The notes below the pieces were generated by a model that was not told where the DNA came from, searched no databases, and saw only the letters and a program-made list of their open reading frames with translations. 64,000 nt of DNA from Myrica gale (Eukaryota; Streptophyta; Magnoliopsida; Fagales; Myricaceae), in assembly GCA_963930655.1 (NCBI GenBank), contig OZ005606.1:15292001-15356000 (forward strand). The letters run 5' to 3'. Shown here in pieces: positions 1 through 10,783 of the stretch; within the stretch, counting starts at the first letter, position 1; every line of letters starts with the position of its first letter. The position numbers and the translations under genes are program-made.

Positions 1-3000
1 CCTTTCTTGTGCTAATACTGCTCCAATTCCTTCTCCACTTGCATCAGTATAGACTTCAAATGGTTTCTTGAAGTCGGGCAGGGCCAAGACGGGTGTCTTG
101 GTCATGGCTCTTTTCAAGTCATCAAAGGCCCTCCTCCCTTCTTCGGTCCATTCAAAGCCCTCCTTCAGCATCGACGTAAGTGGCTTGGCTATCAATCCAT
201 AGCCTTGCACGAACCGTCGATAATAACCCGTCAATCCAAGGACCCCTCGCAAGGCCGACACATCCTTGGGTAAAGGCCAATCCACCATTGCTTCCACCTT
301 CCGTTGGTCCACCTTCACTCCTTGGCCTGAGATGATATGGCCAAGATACTCTAGTTGTTCTTGCATGAAGGCACATTTGGAAGCCTTTATGAAGAAGTGG
401 TGCTCCTTCAAAATCACCAACACAAGTTCCAACTGCTCCAAATGTTCCTCCACACTCTTCGAATACACCAAGATGTCGTCGAAGAACACCACTACAAACT
501 TCCTTAAGAACGGCTTGAATATGGCATTCATAGCCGCTTGGAAGGTCGACGGGGCATTACATAGCCCAAAAGCCATCACTAGGTACTCATAGTGGCCGGA
601 GTGATTCCTAAATGCCGTTTTGTGGGCGTCTTCCTCCTTCATCCGGATTTGATGGTATCCGGCCCGCAAATCTAGCTTGGTGAACACATGAGCTCCATAC
701 AACTCATCAAGCATCTCTTCCACAGTAGGAATAGGGAATCTATCCCTCACCGTTGCTTCATTCAAGGCCCGATAGTCAGTGCAAAAGCGCCAACTTCCAT
801 CCTTCTTTCTCATAAGTAACACCGGCGATGAAAAGGGGCTCGTGCTTGGTCGAATCAAGCCACTAGCCAACATCTCCTCCACTTGTCTTTTAATCTCACC
901 CTTCTGAAAGTGAGCATACCGATATGGTGGCACATTCACCGGTTTACGATCATCCTTCAACACTATGGGATGATCGAACTCCCTTCTTGAAGGCAACGAG
1001 GCAGGCACCTCCAATACTTCCTTGTGTCTTTCCAAAACCGCCCTCACACCTTGGGGCAGCTCCTCACTTCCATCACCATGCTTCTCTCCTTGCCCATCTT
1101 CTTCTTGGTCTTGGCCCATCACTATGGCAAAGCAATGAGCCCCACCTTTGCATAGCTTCTCGAACATGTGGGCCTCGCAAGGCCTTGGCTCTTTTGATGC
1201 TAGAGCTGTCCACGTCCTCTTCTGTCCTCCAAGCTTGAACTCCATAGTCATCTTCTCATAGTCCGTGACAACCTTGTCAATGTCTCTTAGCCAAGCATTG
1301 CCCAAGACCACATCCAATCCCACCAAGGAATGTACATGGAGATCAGTCATTATGCGGACACCTTGGACATTCATCTTCACGGTTCTCACCACCATCTCGC
1401 ATCTTAGCTTCTCGCCATTTGCTACTTTGACTTCGAATGGCTCTACTTCTTCCCCATGCAACCCCACCTTAGAAAGAATGCGGGAGTTGATGAAGTTGTG
1501 GGTAGACCCACTATCCACCAACAAGGTTACTTCATGCTTCCCGACCCAAGCCATAAGTCGCATGGTTGAGAGCTTTTGCACTCTAGACATAGCATTAAGG
1601 CTCAGCTCGGCCTCCTCACTTTCCCCTTCACTAGAGGACTGCTCATGCCCGTGCTCCTCTTCACTAGACTCCCCCGCATGCTCCTCATCTTCATCGATCA
1701 TGAACATCACCTTGGCGGCTTTCTTGCATTGATGGTCGCGGCTCCACTTCTCACCACACTTGAAACATAAGCCCTTCTTGATATACTCATCCAGCTCCTC
1801 ACGTGTTAGCTTCTTGACTTCCTTCCCTTTGCTCCTGGAATCTCCCATAGCCGCCTCATTTCCCTTCCAAGACCCCGTGGAGTACAAGGGTTTAGGAGCC
1901 TTGTTAGCCACTTGGTCTTTGGTGTGTCTCTTCTCAAAGTGGTGGCTTTCTTCAAGAATCTCGGCCATCCTCATCGCCTCTTGTAGCCTTGTGGGTTGCT
2001 TCTACTTAAGCTCCTTGGCAATCCATGGCTTCAGCCCATCCACAAAGGTACCAACAAGCGCCTCCTCGGACCAACCCCTCACCAAGGTTTGGAGTTGACG
2101 GAACTCCTCCACGTAGGCATGCACCTTGCCTTCTTGCTTTAGCTTGGCTAGTTGGCCATGGTGGTTGATAATGGGCGAGGGCCCAAATTGCATCAACAGC
2201 TCTCTCTCAAATGCGGTCCACCCGAGCCTTCTTCCTTCCTTCTCGTACTGAGCCCGAATCCATCTCCACTATTTGTTCGCCTTTCCATCAAGGAAGAAAC
2301 AAGCCTTGGCCACTCTTTCCTCCCTTGGGACTTCATAAACATGGAAATAATGGTCCGCCTTGTCTAGCCACTCATGAGGGTCACCACCATTGAACTTGGG
2401 GAAATCAATCTTTGGTCTCCTTGGTCCTCGGTTGTTAAACCGATTCCCTTCATCATCTTCATAGTCACCTCCACGGTATTGTGGCCTTCTTGGTCCTCGG
2501 TTGTTAAACCGATTTCCATCATCGATCTCATAGTCACCTCCGCGGTAATGGGGCCTTCGAGGTCCTCGGTGGTTAAACCGATTTCCTCCATCGTCATCAT
2601 CATGGTAGTCGTGGCCTCTGTGCGGTCTCCCATGCCTTCTAGCATCTCCATGGACCCGGTCATAGGGCACCTCCTCCCTACACCGACTCCCCCCAACTTC
2701 TTCTTATGTCCTTGCATCGTCATCAGCATCACGGTTGGGCTCTTCCTCGCACAGCCACCTCTCCACTACCTCCCGCTCATTCTCCACTCTTCCACCGAAT
2801 CTAAGTGCTGGTCGTTGCCTTGGTTCTCCTCTTGTAGACTCGGACATGTGAGTTCTTCTTCCATCAAAGGGCTGCTCTTCTTACATCAAAGGGCTGCTCC
2901 TCTTCCACGTTTGGGGGTGGTATGCGGTTGCCCCCATTTGGTTCTCCTCCAAGTCTTGCCAAGATTGCTTGCAAGTCTTGTCTCATTCCTTCCACCGCCT

Positions 3001-3075
3001 TCATATTCTCCTCTGTAGCATTGGTCACCGAAGTGATGGCCCCTTGCATGTCAGCATGGAAGTCTTAGTCTCCAC
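1..3075 (-). pseudogene. gag-pol of the Ty3/gypsy element (broken, partial)
   Basis: Retrotransposon polyprotein read from about 3075 down to the window edge. In order: an N-terminal gag part (near 3050-2670), RG-rich repeats (2610-2400), a gag core, a zinc knuckle beginning CFKCGEKW (near 1770-1730), an aspartic protease with DSGSTHNF (near 1530-1500), reverse transcriptase with VVFFDDILVYS (near 510-465) and the RNase H start VYTDASG (near 60-35). In-frame TAG codons occur at 2269-2271 and 2002-2004, and the gag start is out of frame near 3060, so this copy cannot make an intact product. What is visible is a copy-and-paste polyprotein; loss of function follows from the stops. Confidence 0.88.
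2400..2610 (-). repeat. Three 69-bp in-frame repeats in gag
   Basis: The phrase GGTCCTCGG recurs at 2423, 2492 and 2561, spaced exactly 69 bp, giving three 23-residue units rich in RG, RGP and DYE on the minus strand (for example GNRFNNRGPRRP). The period keeps the frame. RG-rich repeats in gag suggest nucleic-acid binding; this is inference. Confidence 0.85.
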
Positions 3076-3184
3076 CATCTTCTCCTTCATCCAACGAGAT
3101 GCCAGCTCCAAAGCTTCAAAACGGTCTTTGTTGGATGGAAATGAACTCGATGCGGCCTCTATTGGAACACTTGGCTGCAACAAG

Positions 3185-3365
3185 TCCAACCATGGGTTCT
3201 CTCCTAAAGGAAGATCGAACCCCCTCCCGCGGAGAGCTTCTCACGAACACTTCCAACCTTGGGTTCTCTCCCAAAGGAAGATCGAACCCCTTACTTACCA
3301 AGAACTTATCAAGAACAAACACTTTCCGACCTTGGGTTCTCTCCAAATTGAAGATCGAACCCCTC
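3185..3365 (-). repeat. Tandem repeats in the untranslated leader
   Basis: GGGTTCTCTCC followed by AAGATCGAACCCC recurs at about 3194, 3261 and 3334, spaced 67 and 73 bp, between the LTR and gag. Each unit can pair GGGTTC with GAACCC to form a short hairpin. Confidence 0.8.
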
Positions 3366-3508
3366 CACAGATTATAATTTCAAAACAATACAAACAACTT
3401 TCTTCTACAAAAATCTTAGTAACAAGAATCAAAGTAAGGTTTGCTCGTGTTAACCTAGCTTGAAGTGAAGAAAATTTCAAGCAACTCCTCTCAATGAAAG
3501 CACCAATT

Positions 3509-4470
3509 TGTTAGGGTCCCCGGTCAAGGACTCCACAAGTCTACTAGCATAAACGTGCCTATGCCTGGCCACTCTCAGAAAGCTCTCTAGCTCTCACTAC
3601 TCACTCTATGACTGAATGACTTCTAATGCTCCTGAGGAGTGCTTATATAGGCCTTCTCAGGAGCTTACAAAACCCTAATCAAATCAAATCAAATAAATCT
3701 AAATCAAATCTTCAAGATTCTAAGGAAACAATTCCCAGAATCAGAGAGATTTGATGATACATTCCTAAAACATCAAAACTCAAAAGGAAAGACAATCTTC
3801 TAGAAACATCTAATTCTAGAAGAAAAGATTTATTCAATCACTATCATAATCAAGGGCAATCTCTGAAGATGATGATCTTGCCGTCGTCCGCCGCCCTACA
3901 CGGTGGCGCCGCCGCCATGCTCCTCCTTGGGTGGTGATGCTCCTCTGACTCCCAAGGTCATGCTCGTCACTTCCCGTCCGGTCACCGCTAAGGGTGGTGG
4001 TGCTCCGCCGCCGGCAGTGGCTGCTGTGGTTAGCCACTCTTGGCCCTCTACTACTGCTTGGCTTGGCTGGGGGCCAGGGCCCTACTGTGGTGCTAAGTCA
4101 TGGCAACGCCATGTGGTGGCCATGAGCTTGCCATGGTATGTCTGCAGCTGGCTGACTTGCTTGTTGGGCGTGGGCATTGCTGGGTTGCCATGGCTTGTCA
4201 GTGGTGCCGGTGTGCCTTGCTCATGCGCGTGCATGTTGACGTCATGGCTTGTCTGTGGTGCCTCGGCTGCGCGCGTTGTGGGCGTGTCATGTGCTCCTGC
4301 CGCGCGCGCTGTGGGGGTGTCAAAGGCGCCCATGGGTGTCATTGGCGCCGCATCTCGCGTGCTATCCTCCTCGTGGCCGTTCAGTCCAAGGTCTTCACTG
4401 GGGACCCTTTCACGCTGGTCGAACGCGATTTACCTAAAGAAATGATACTAAAAATTTTCCTATTCCAACA
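3509..4470 (-). repeat. 5' LTR of the Ty3/gypsy element (962 bp)
   Basis: Begins TGTTAGGGTCCCC and ends CTATTCCAACA on the plus strand, i.e. TG...CA, followed inside the element by the leader. The inner half (3880-4400) is much more GC-rich than its surroundings. No gene is visible; the ORFs here are chance readings of GC-rich sequence. Confidence 0.85.
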
Positions 4471-5174
4471 CCCTAATTATGATCCCTAGCTTGATTCTTC
4501 TAACCATAAACAATTCCATACACTCTAATACATGCCTAAACAAATCTCCAATTCAAAGTTACAACAAAACTATGATTCAATTTTTCAAACTAAGCTATTG
4601 CATTTATCCCTCTTCTCCTAGTCTTTTTATCAAACACCTAGGGTTCATAAATGGTTTCTCTTGAGTATGATTTCCCAGATCTGGCCACATTTTCGATGGT
4701 TTCATGTACAACCTATATACCCTTTAAACTTACTAGATCTATACTTTCTTCAAAGAAACACACATGAACACAAGGAGAAAACCAAACAAACACCACAACC
4801 AACAACCATTAAAAGAAAGAAGAAGAAAAATGGGAAAGAAATGGGGCTGGTCGGCCAACAAGGGCCGAAATCCCTCACCTCCTTCTCTCTCTCCTTCTTT
4901 TCTTCTTCTTCTTCTTTCTTTCCTTCTTCTTCTTCTTCTTCTTTTTCTTTCTTTCTTTCTTCTTCTTCTTCTCTTGTGCAAGTGGGTGCTAGGGCAAGTG
5001 ATTTTGAAAATGCGTAAAGGGAGAGAGGGAGGGTCTTGTGCGTGAGGCTTGGGGGAAGGAAAAGGCAAAACTGCCCTTCCCCCCTTCTTTCCCTCCTTCT
5101 CCTTCATTTTTCTTTTATTTTCTTTTTCTGCCACTCCACAAAACTACTCTAACATGCCTTTCTATGTTTATTTC
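4471..5174 (-). repeat. Chromovirus LTR fragment
   Basis: Matches, by eye, the internal part of the neighbouring LTR around 8040-8930: the order of an AGATCT-rich stretch, a CAAAGAAA(N)CACATGAACAC phrase, a GGCCGGCC-like site, a CTT-rich tract and a CCCTTCCCCC stretch is the same. It lacks both LTR ends: the gypsy element abuts it at 4470 and a second LTR begins at 5175. The pyrimidine tract at 4875-4980 accounts for the Ser/Phe-rich and Arg/Lys-rich ORFs here, which are not genes. Confidence 0.75.
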
Positions 5175-8100
5175 TGTCACGCCCCGTACGCTAGCCCGAA
5201 CGGGGTTAATGACTGCCGCGAACATCCACTCAATGAATGTTCTAGAGTTTTCTCTTAATCAAGTAACGGAATTTTTTTTTTACACCTACAACTGAGAGAG
5301 ACGGCCAGAGAGATTTACCATAAACTTCAACTTACGCAAAACGACTTCCTCGAAATAGGGTAAGCGACTTAATGACATCGCATGGCTGCACAGCTGAAGT
5401 ACATGATCTAAGGGATTCCATCGAATCCTCTTCATATTGACTTACACATAACATCTTAAATCCTTATATACCTTACAATATTGTTTAGCATCCTGCTGCC
5501 TCAGTGGGATATCAAGTACTCTTAGGGCTTCATGAACATTCTTCAACTCTTGACCCATAGTACATTCCCAAAGGCCTATGACCAACAACATTACAATCTA
5601 CTACTTACTAAGTCAGGAAATCCTCAGGACTCCTGTCACCTGGGAAACCTGGAATGATACATTTTGAAAACTGTAAGTCAAACGACTAAGTAAGGAAAAG
5701 AACTTGTAAACATGATCTTGTAAACATGAACTTAAATCATGAACCTGAACTTATAAACTTGAACTTGTAAACTTGTAAATTTAAACTTGAATTCATAATC
5801 TTGTAATCATGCACTGGTAACATAGCTTGAAAACATAACTTGATATCATGAACTTTTTAGCATGAACTTGAAACTTCTATACATGAAATTGAATTCATAA
5901 TCTTGTAATCATCCACTAGTACCATAGCTTGAAAACATAACTTGAAATCATGCGCTTGTAATCATGCACTAGGAACATAATGTGCTTCATGCATGATCAT
6001 GACTTCTTGATGTGCATGTATGCTTCATGTGTGCATATGCACATGCACTTGCTTTTGGCTCATGGCCCTTGATCGTAAAACTTGCTCATGCACTTGAATT
6101 TGGCTCATGGCCCTTGAAAATAGTTCATTCATTACTTGTGGGCTACTTGCGCTCCATTTAACCCCTGGAGTCCGGGTTGTGCGTTCCCATCGGAACCGTC
6201 TCCCTTACCCTTGGGGACATTTCATTTGGTCGAGCTAGCCCGTAGTTGCCCCAGGCCTGATCGCTAGACACGACCCTTGGAGGTCCACACCTTCTCAAAT
6301 TTATCCTTCAGTGTGGTTGCACTACCTCTTAGGATTCACCCAACCTTCTCGCATTCGTCCTTCGGTATGGGAGTCCATCTTGATGGTACGGTACCGACCA
6401 TAGCCCCTTAACTTAACTTGTCATAAAACTTTCTTGCTTTCATTTGCACAGATCTTTCTTTTCCTTTCAAGAAAATCATGCAAATGCTTATGACGTGTCA
6501 TGCTTGATAATGATTATCACATAAAACTTTCATCCTTTCATTTGCACAAAAACTATTTCCATGCTTTCATGCAAATGCGTATGTTATGTCATGTTTGATG
6601 GAAAATATCTTATCATACTTGGTTATAAACATGTTATGCTTGATAAAATAACATGTTATGCTTGTTCATAAAAACGTGTTGCGTATCATTCCAGTTTTCA
6701 TAAAAAGTAAGTTTTCACTTACGATTTTCACTTACAAACGTAAGCTCCTCTTACATTCGCTTGCTTGAGTGTTGAACGTCACGTTACCTACAATGGATCA
6801 TACTAGTGTTATTCAAAGGCTCACTAGACGTATAGAGTAATCAATCAATTACTCACACTTCATCATACAAAATCGTCCGTATTCTTGACCTCTAGTTGGT
6901 CATCTTACAACGCTAGGTATTTCCTTAAGTAAAAACCCTAGTGGGGTCTCCCGATAGGTCAATAGGAAACTAGAAAACTTAGGAAAATTTTCTTGAAATT
7001 CGGATGAAGCCGGGCGAAAAGTCTCTATATGCAGATCGCTCGAGCGCCTGCCGAGCGCCTAACTCTTTTTCAAGCACAGCTCACGGGTTATACTTCCAAA
7101 ACACCCCAAATTCATCTTAAAATGCTCTCCTTTACAACCCCATACTCAAGACTCTATTTTTCACACTCCAACTCAAGTTTTCCAGCAAAACCATGAGTCC
7201 ATCTCTTTAACTAGAGCTATTGCATTTTTCCCCATAATGATCTTACAATGTAAAGTATTCTCTTAAGGATATCGAAGCCATAAGAATTTGATTCTAAGCT
7301 GATCCTTACACAAATTTTCATAACGTATCAAAATTCTAAGAAATTTGGAGCTCATTTGCCTCTCAAAACATTTACTCGAAAATACAAGCTGATGAGAACT
7401 TCTAAGCGGTCAGCCCCGACGTCTCCAACTTAAAAATTCATAACTTCAAAACCATAGCTCCAAATTACATGAAATTTATTTTGAAATATTCAGCTTTCAT
7501 AGGTCAATATTGGGGGTAAAATTCACGAAAGCAGAATGTGCTATACATTTTCACAAACACTTCATATTAAGCGAAAATCCTACATCAACCCTGTTGCTGA
7601 TTCCAGCTCAACCCTCCATTTTCAAAATACCATAACTCATTCATTACACCTCTAAACCATACGAAAATTACCTTAAAATGTTCCTCTTTCTTAAACTTAA
7701 AATTCAAGACCAACCTCGTAAAATTTGGACTTAAAATGATCCCTCAAAAGATATTCGAAATGAGCTAACATTCCGGACGTGCAAGGCTGCTGGCAGCTTG
7801 ACGTCTGGGCCTTGGACAACGCATATCTCACTCGATAGTTATCGGAATCATCCAAGGTACGGCTTAAAATCTTCCTATTTCCTAGGCCTACAATCTAGGA
7901 TCCACTTAAGATCAAGGGATAATCACAAATGCATCAAAACACATTCTCAATTCGAGCCTAGAATTCTGCATAGGTAAATTCCAGCAACAACAATAATTTT
8001 CTTAACCTTCCAAACTTCCAACAACCAAAACCCTAATCTATTCATGTCACAACCAACATCCAAGGCTAACTTAACATCTCATAGCAGCAACCATTCTCTC

Positions 8101-10464
8101 ACATTCTTCCCACCTTTACAACTCCAATTCAAAGTTTACAACAAAACCATGATTTCATCTTCATCATGCTAAAACTATTGCATTTACTCATTTCTTTTGG
8201 GCTTTTTATCAAACACCTAGGGTGTATCATTTGTTCTCTTGAACATCTTTCAGATCTGACCATATATCAAACACATAGGGTTTGGTGGTTCTCAACAAGA
8301 CTCATATGCATACAACCTAATGCATCAAGCCATAGATTCGGCCATACATGCTCAAAATAGGTTTCAATCCTCTCTTAGGCCTTTTATCAAACACTTAGAG
8401 TACATAAAAGATTTCTCTTGAACCCTCATTTCGGATCTAGCCATTTTTCCCCATGTTTTCATGTAAAATCTATATTACCCTTAAACACTTGCAAGATCTA
8501 CACTATCTTCAAAGAAAGCATGTATAGATCTATATTTTCTTCAAAGAACACATGAACACAACGTATATGTACAAAGAGAAAACCAACAATCCATCAAAAG
8601 AAAAGAGAAATGGGTGAAGATGGGTATGGCTTGGCCGGCCAAAACCACTCACCTCCTTCTCTCTCTCTGTTTCTTTTCTTCTTCTCCTTCTCTTTCTCTT
8701 CTTCTTCTCCTTCTCTTGTTCGGGTGGGAGCTAGGGCAAATGGGAAATGGGTTGTGCGGTTTGGGGAGGGGGGAATGCCTTATACGTGAGGTTTGGGGGA
8801 ATTGAAAAGGCAAAATTGCCCTTCCCCCTTCTTTCCCTTTTTCTCCTCCATTTCTCCCCTCTTTTTCCTTTTATGCCCTTCAAGAAAACTTATTTTCTTT
8901 TTCTACCACTTCATTATTAAAATTAGCCCTAACATTCCTTCCCACTTCATTTCTAGAAATCATGCATTTTTTAAAAATCAAACCCTTAATTAAAATTCCT
9001 TCAAATCTTAGGGATATAATATACTCCAACAATAAAAATGATCAGCTTAATAAATCCCCAAATACTTGAATTTATACTCATGAAAATCTTCTACTTTAAT
9101 GATTTCAAATCAAAACTTACAGCAATACAATGATTCTCTCTTCACCAGGGCAATGCCAATGCATTATCTTTTCTCTTAGGCTTTCCATCAAACACCTATG
9201 CTACATCAACGTTTCTCTTGAAACCTTTATTGTTCATCACTTGAGATTTTATTCTCTAATAAAACTAACATGCATTCCAGCCTAAAGGTGAATCTAATAC
9301 ATAAAGCCAAAAAGACATTATATGTAAAGTTCGATCAACCATAGCCGATCATCAACAAGCTCCCGTTTGTGACCCAACAGAACTTCTCCTCCATTCACAC
9401 TCTAGAACAGTTTGCATGTCTACCTTTCATTCCCAACTCATCAATACTCAAATTTAACATGCAAGCAAGCAACAGAAACTTCGACACAAAACTCACGGTT
9501 CCTATAATTTCAGGTTAGAATTTCCAATTTCTCTTACCTCTAGATTCGCTTGGATAATGGATTTTGATGGAAATGGACACCTAAAACAAGTCACCATGTT
9601 AGAAAAGGGAGGTGAAAACAGATAAGAGAAATGGCGTAAGAAGAAGGGCTAATGGGAGAAATTTTCTCTCATGGCCGAAGGACTTCTAAGACCTACCTTT
9701 CTCTGCTCTTTTTTTTCTTCTTCTTCATTCTTCTCTTCTTTCTTCTTCTCCTTTTTCTTCTCTTCTTTCCTCTTATCCTTCTCTTCTCTTCCTTCTTCTT
9801 CTTCCTCTTCTTCTCTTCTCTCTTCTCCTTCTTCTTCTCTGCTGCTTCAGCGTTTTCCTTCTCTTGTGTTCGTTTTCGTGAGTGACCAAATGGCTAGAGG
9901 GAAGTGGTGCGGTAAACAGAACAAAGACAAAGAAAAATGGGGAGGAAAAGACAACTCTATCCCCCTCCATCAGCCTTGTTTATCATCCCCCTCCAAGCTT
10001 GGACGACAACTTCTCTTTTCCCCTTCTCTTTTCCACGTGATTCTCCTCCCACTTTTCTTTCACTTTTATTTTATTTTTTTTTCTTCACTTGCCAATTCAT
10101 AGAATTCATGTTTGACTCCCTTTTGTTTGGTTGTCAACACGAGAATTTGTTCCCATTCCCATTATCTCAAGCAAACATAAACTTTTCAAAAATCGAAGCC
10201 CCTAACTCAAATTCTTCTGAATAGGCAATTTAGCACTATTAAAATTTGCAAACAAATATGACATGTAAATTATTACTAAATATGCAAGAAAAAGTGCTAT
10301 AGGAAGATCTCACCTTAGACATGATTTGAAATCAAGTCAACCATACATGTATTTTCTCAATAATTCAGGGGAGTGCAAAAACTTAAAGAGTCAAAAACTA
10401 AAAATTGACATCGAAGGGAACCTAAACTGGTCGATGCTACTAGTCTCTAAGTCGGGGTCTCACA
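5175..10464 (-). mobile_element. Long chromovirus LTR (5.29 kb), apparently solo
   Basis: Starts TGTCACGCCCCG and ends GGGGTCTCACA on the plus strand, the reverse complement of the ends of the Tekay-type LTRs elsewhere in this window. No polyprotein lies between the ends, and no primer site or polypurine tract is adjacent, so it looks like a solo LTR. The flanks ATTTC (5170-5174) and TTGCT (10465-10469) do not match, so it may have lost a flank or arisen by recombination between elements. Inside are the hairpin cassette (6235-6386), the closing inverted repeat (5649-5661 and 6683-6694) and two pyrimidine-rich blocks (8640-8900 and 9690-10100). No host gene is visible in it. Confidence 0.82.
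6235..6386 (-). other. Four-hairpin cassette, copy C
   Basis: Successive complementary arms: CTAGC/GCTAG (6235-6239, 6263-6267), CCACAC/GTGTGG (6285-6290, 6311-6316) inside GAGGT/ACCTC (6324-6328), CCCA/TGGG (6339-6342, 6368-6371), and CCATC/GATGG with only a 2-nt loop (6375-6386). The middle two loops keep the CCTTC...CCTTC frame. The same four hairpins, in the same order for the LTR, occur in three other LTRs. Pairing was read by eye. Confidence 0.7.
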
Positions 10465-10695
10465 TTGCTAGTGCTTTTTAGACTCATCACTACTCTTCCT
10501 AAGGCCAATTGAAGATAACCCATTATTTACATCATTGTAATGCCTATACAACCGCTCAACATCAATTTTCAAAATGTCAACAAATTTGTCTCTTTTCTCA
10601 CCACCATCATTGAGAATGATGTAGGGGAATTTGTTGGAGTTTTCACATATCAATCAGATCGAAAAGATATTGATTAGTTATATAGTACACATGAT
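10465..10695. other. Short flanking segment between two mobile elements, with a 61-codon unidentified ORF
   Basis: Between the LTR end and the LINE target-site duplication. On the minus strand an open reading frame (10653-10468) begins at a TTG or continues from a lost exon, contains NKFPYIILNDGGEKRD and a basic/acidic C-terminus, and ends at a TAG only four bases before the LTR end. The composition looks protein-like rather than random, so it may be the last exon of a displaced host gene, but I do not recognise it. Confidence 0.35.
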
Positions 10696-10783
10696 TTCAA
10701 GAAAGAGTCTTTTTTTTTGTAAGTAAGTCAATCTCATTAAAAATAGTGAAAATAGTATAGTACAAAAGACTACACCAAAGACA

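Larger units (their letters stand above)
1..4470 (-). mobile_element. Ty3/gypsy LTR retrotransposon, 5' part, cut by window edge
   Basis: The element reads right to left: 5' LTR (3509-4470), leader, gag, protease, reverse transcriptase and the start of RNase H, which the left window edge truncates. The LTR has TG...CA ends, and the five bases after it (4471-4475, CCCTA) are the candidate target-site duplication, untestable because the other end is missing. The sequence just inside the LTR reads ATTGGTGCTTTCATTGAGAG on the minus strand, which is not the usual initiator-Met primer site TGGTATCAGAGC. Zinc-knuckle and polymerase motifs resemble plant chromoviruses of the Reina/Galadriel kind, but the clade is a guess. 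It sits inside an older chromovirus LTR fragment that resumes at 4471. Confidence 0.9.

Noticed and set aside
4082-4445. Ala/Gly/Cys-rich ORFs in the gypsy LTR
   Set aside because: GC-rich LTR sequence open in several frames at once on both strands; no motif and no start context.
4739-5134. Arg/Lys-rich 131-codon ORF and overlapping Ser/Phe-rich ORFs
   Set aside because: They are readings of a CTT/CTC-rich pyrimidine tract inside an LTR fragment; similar tracts at 8640-8900 and 9700-9850 give the same artefacts.
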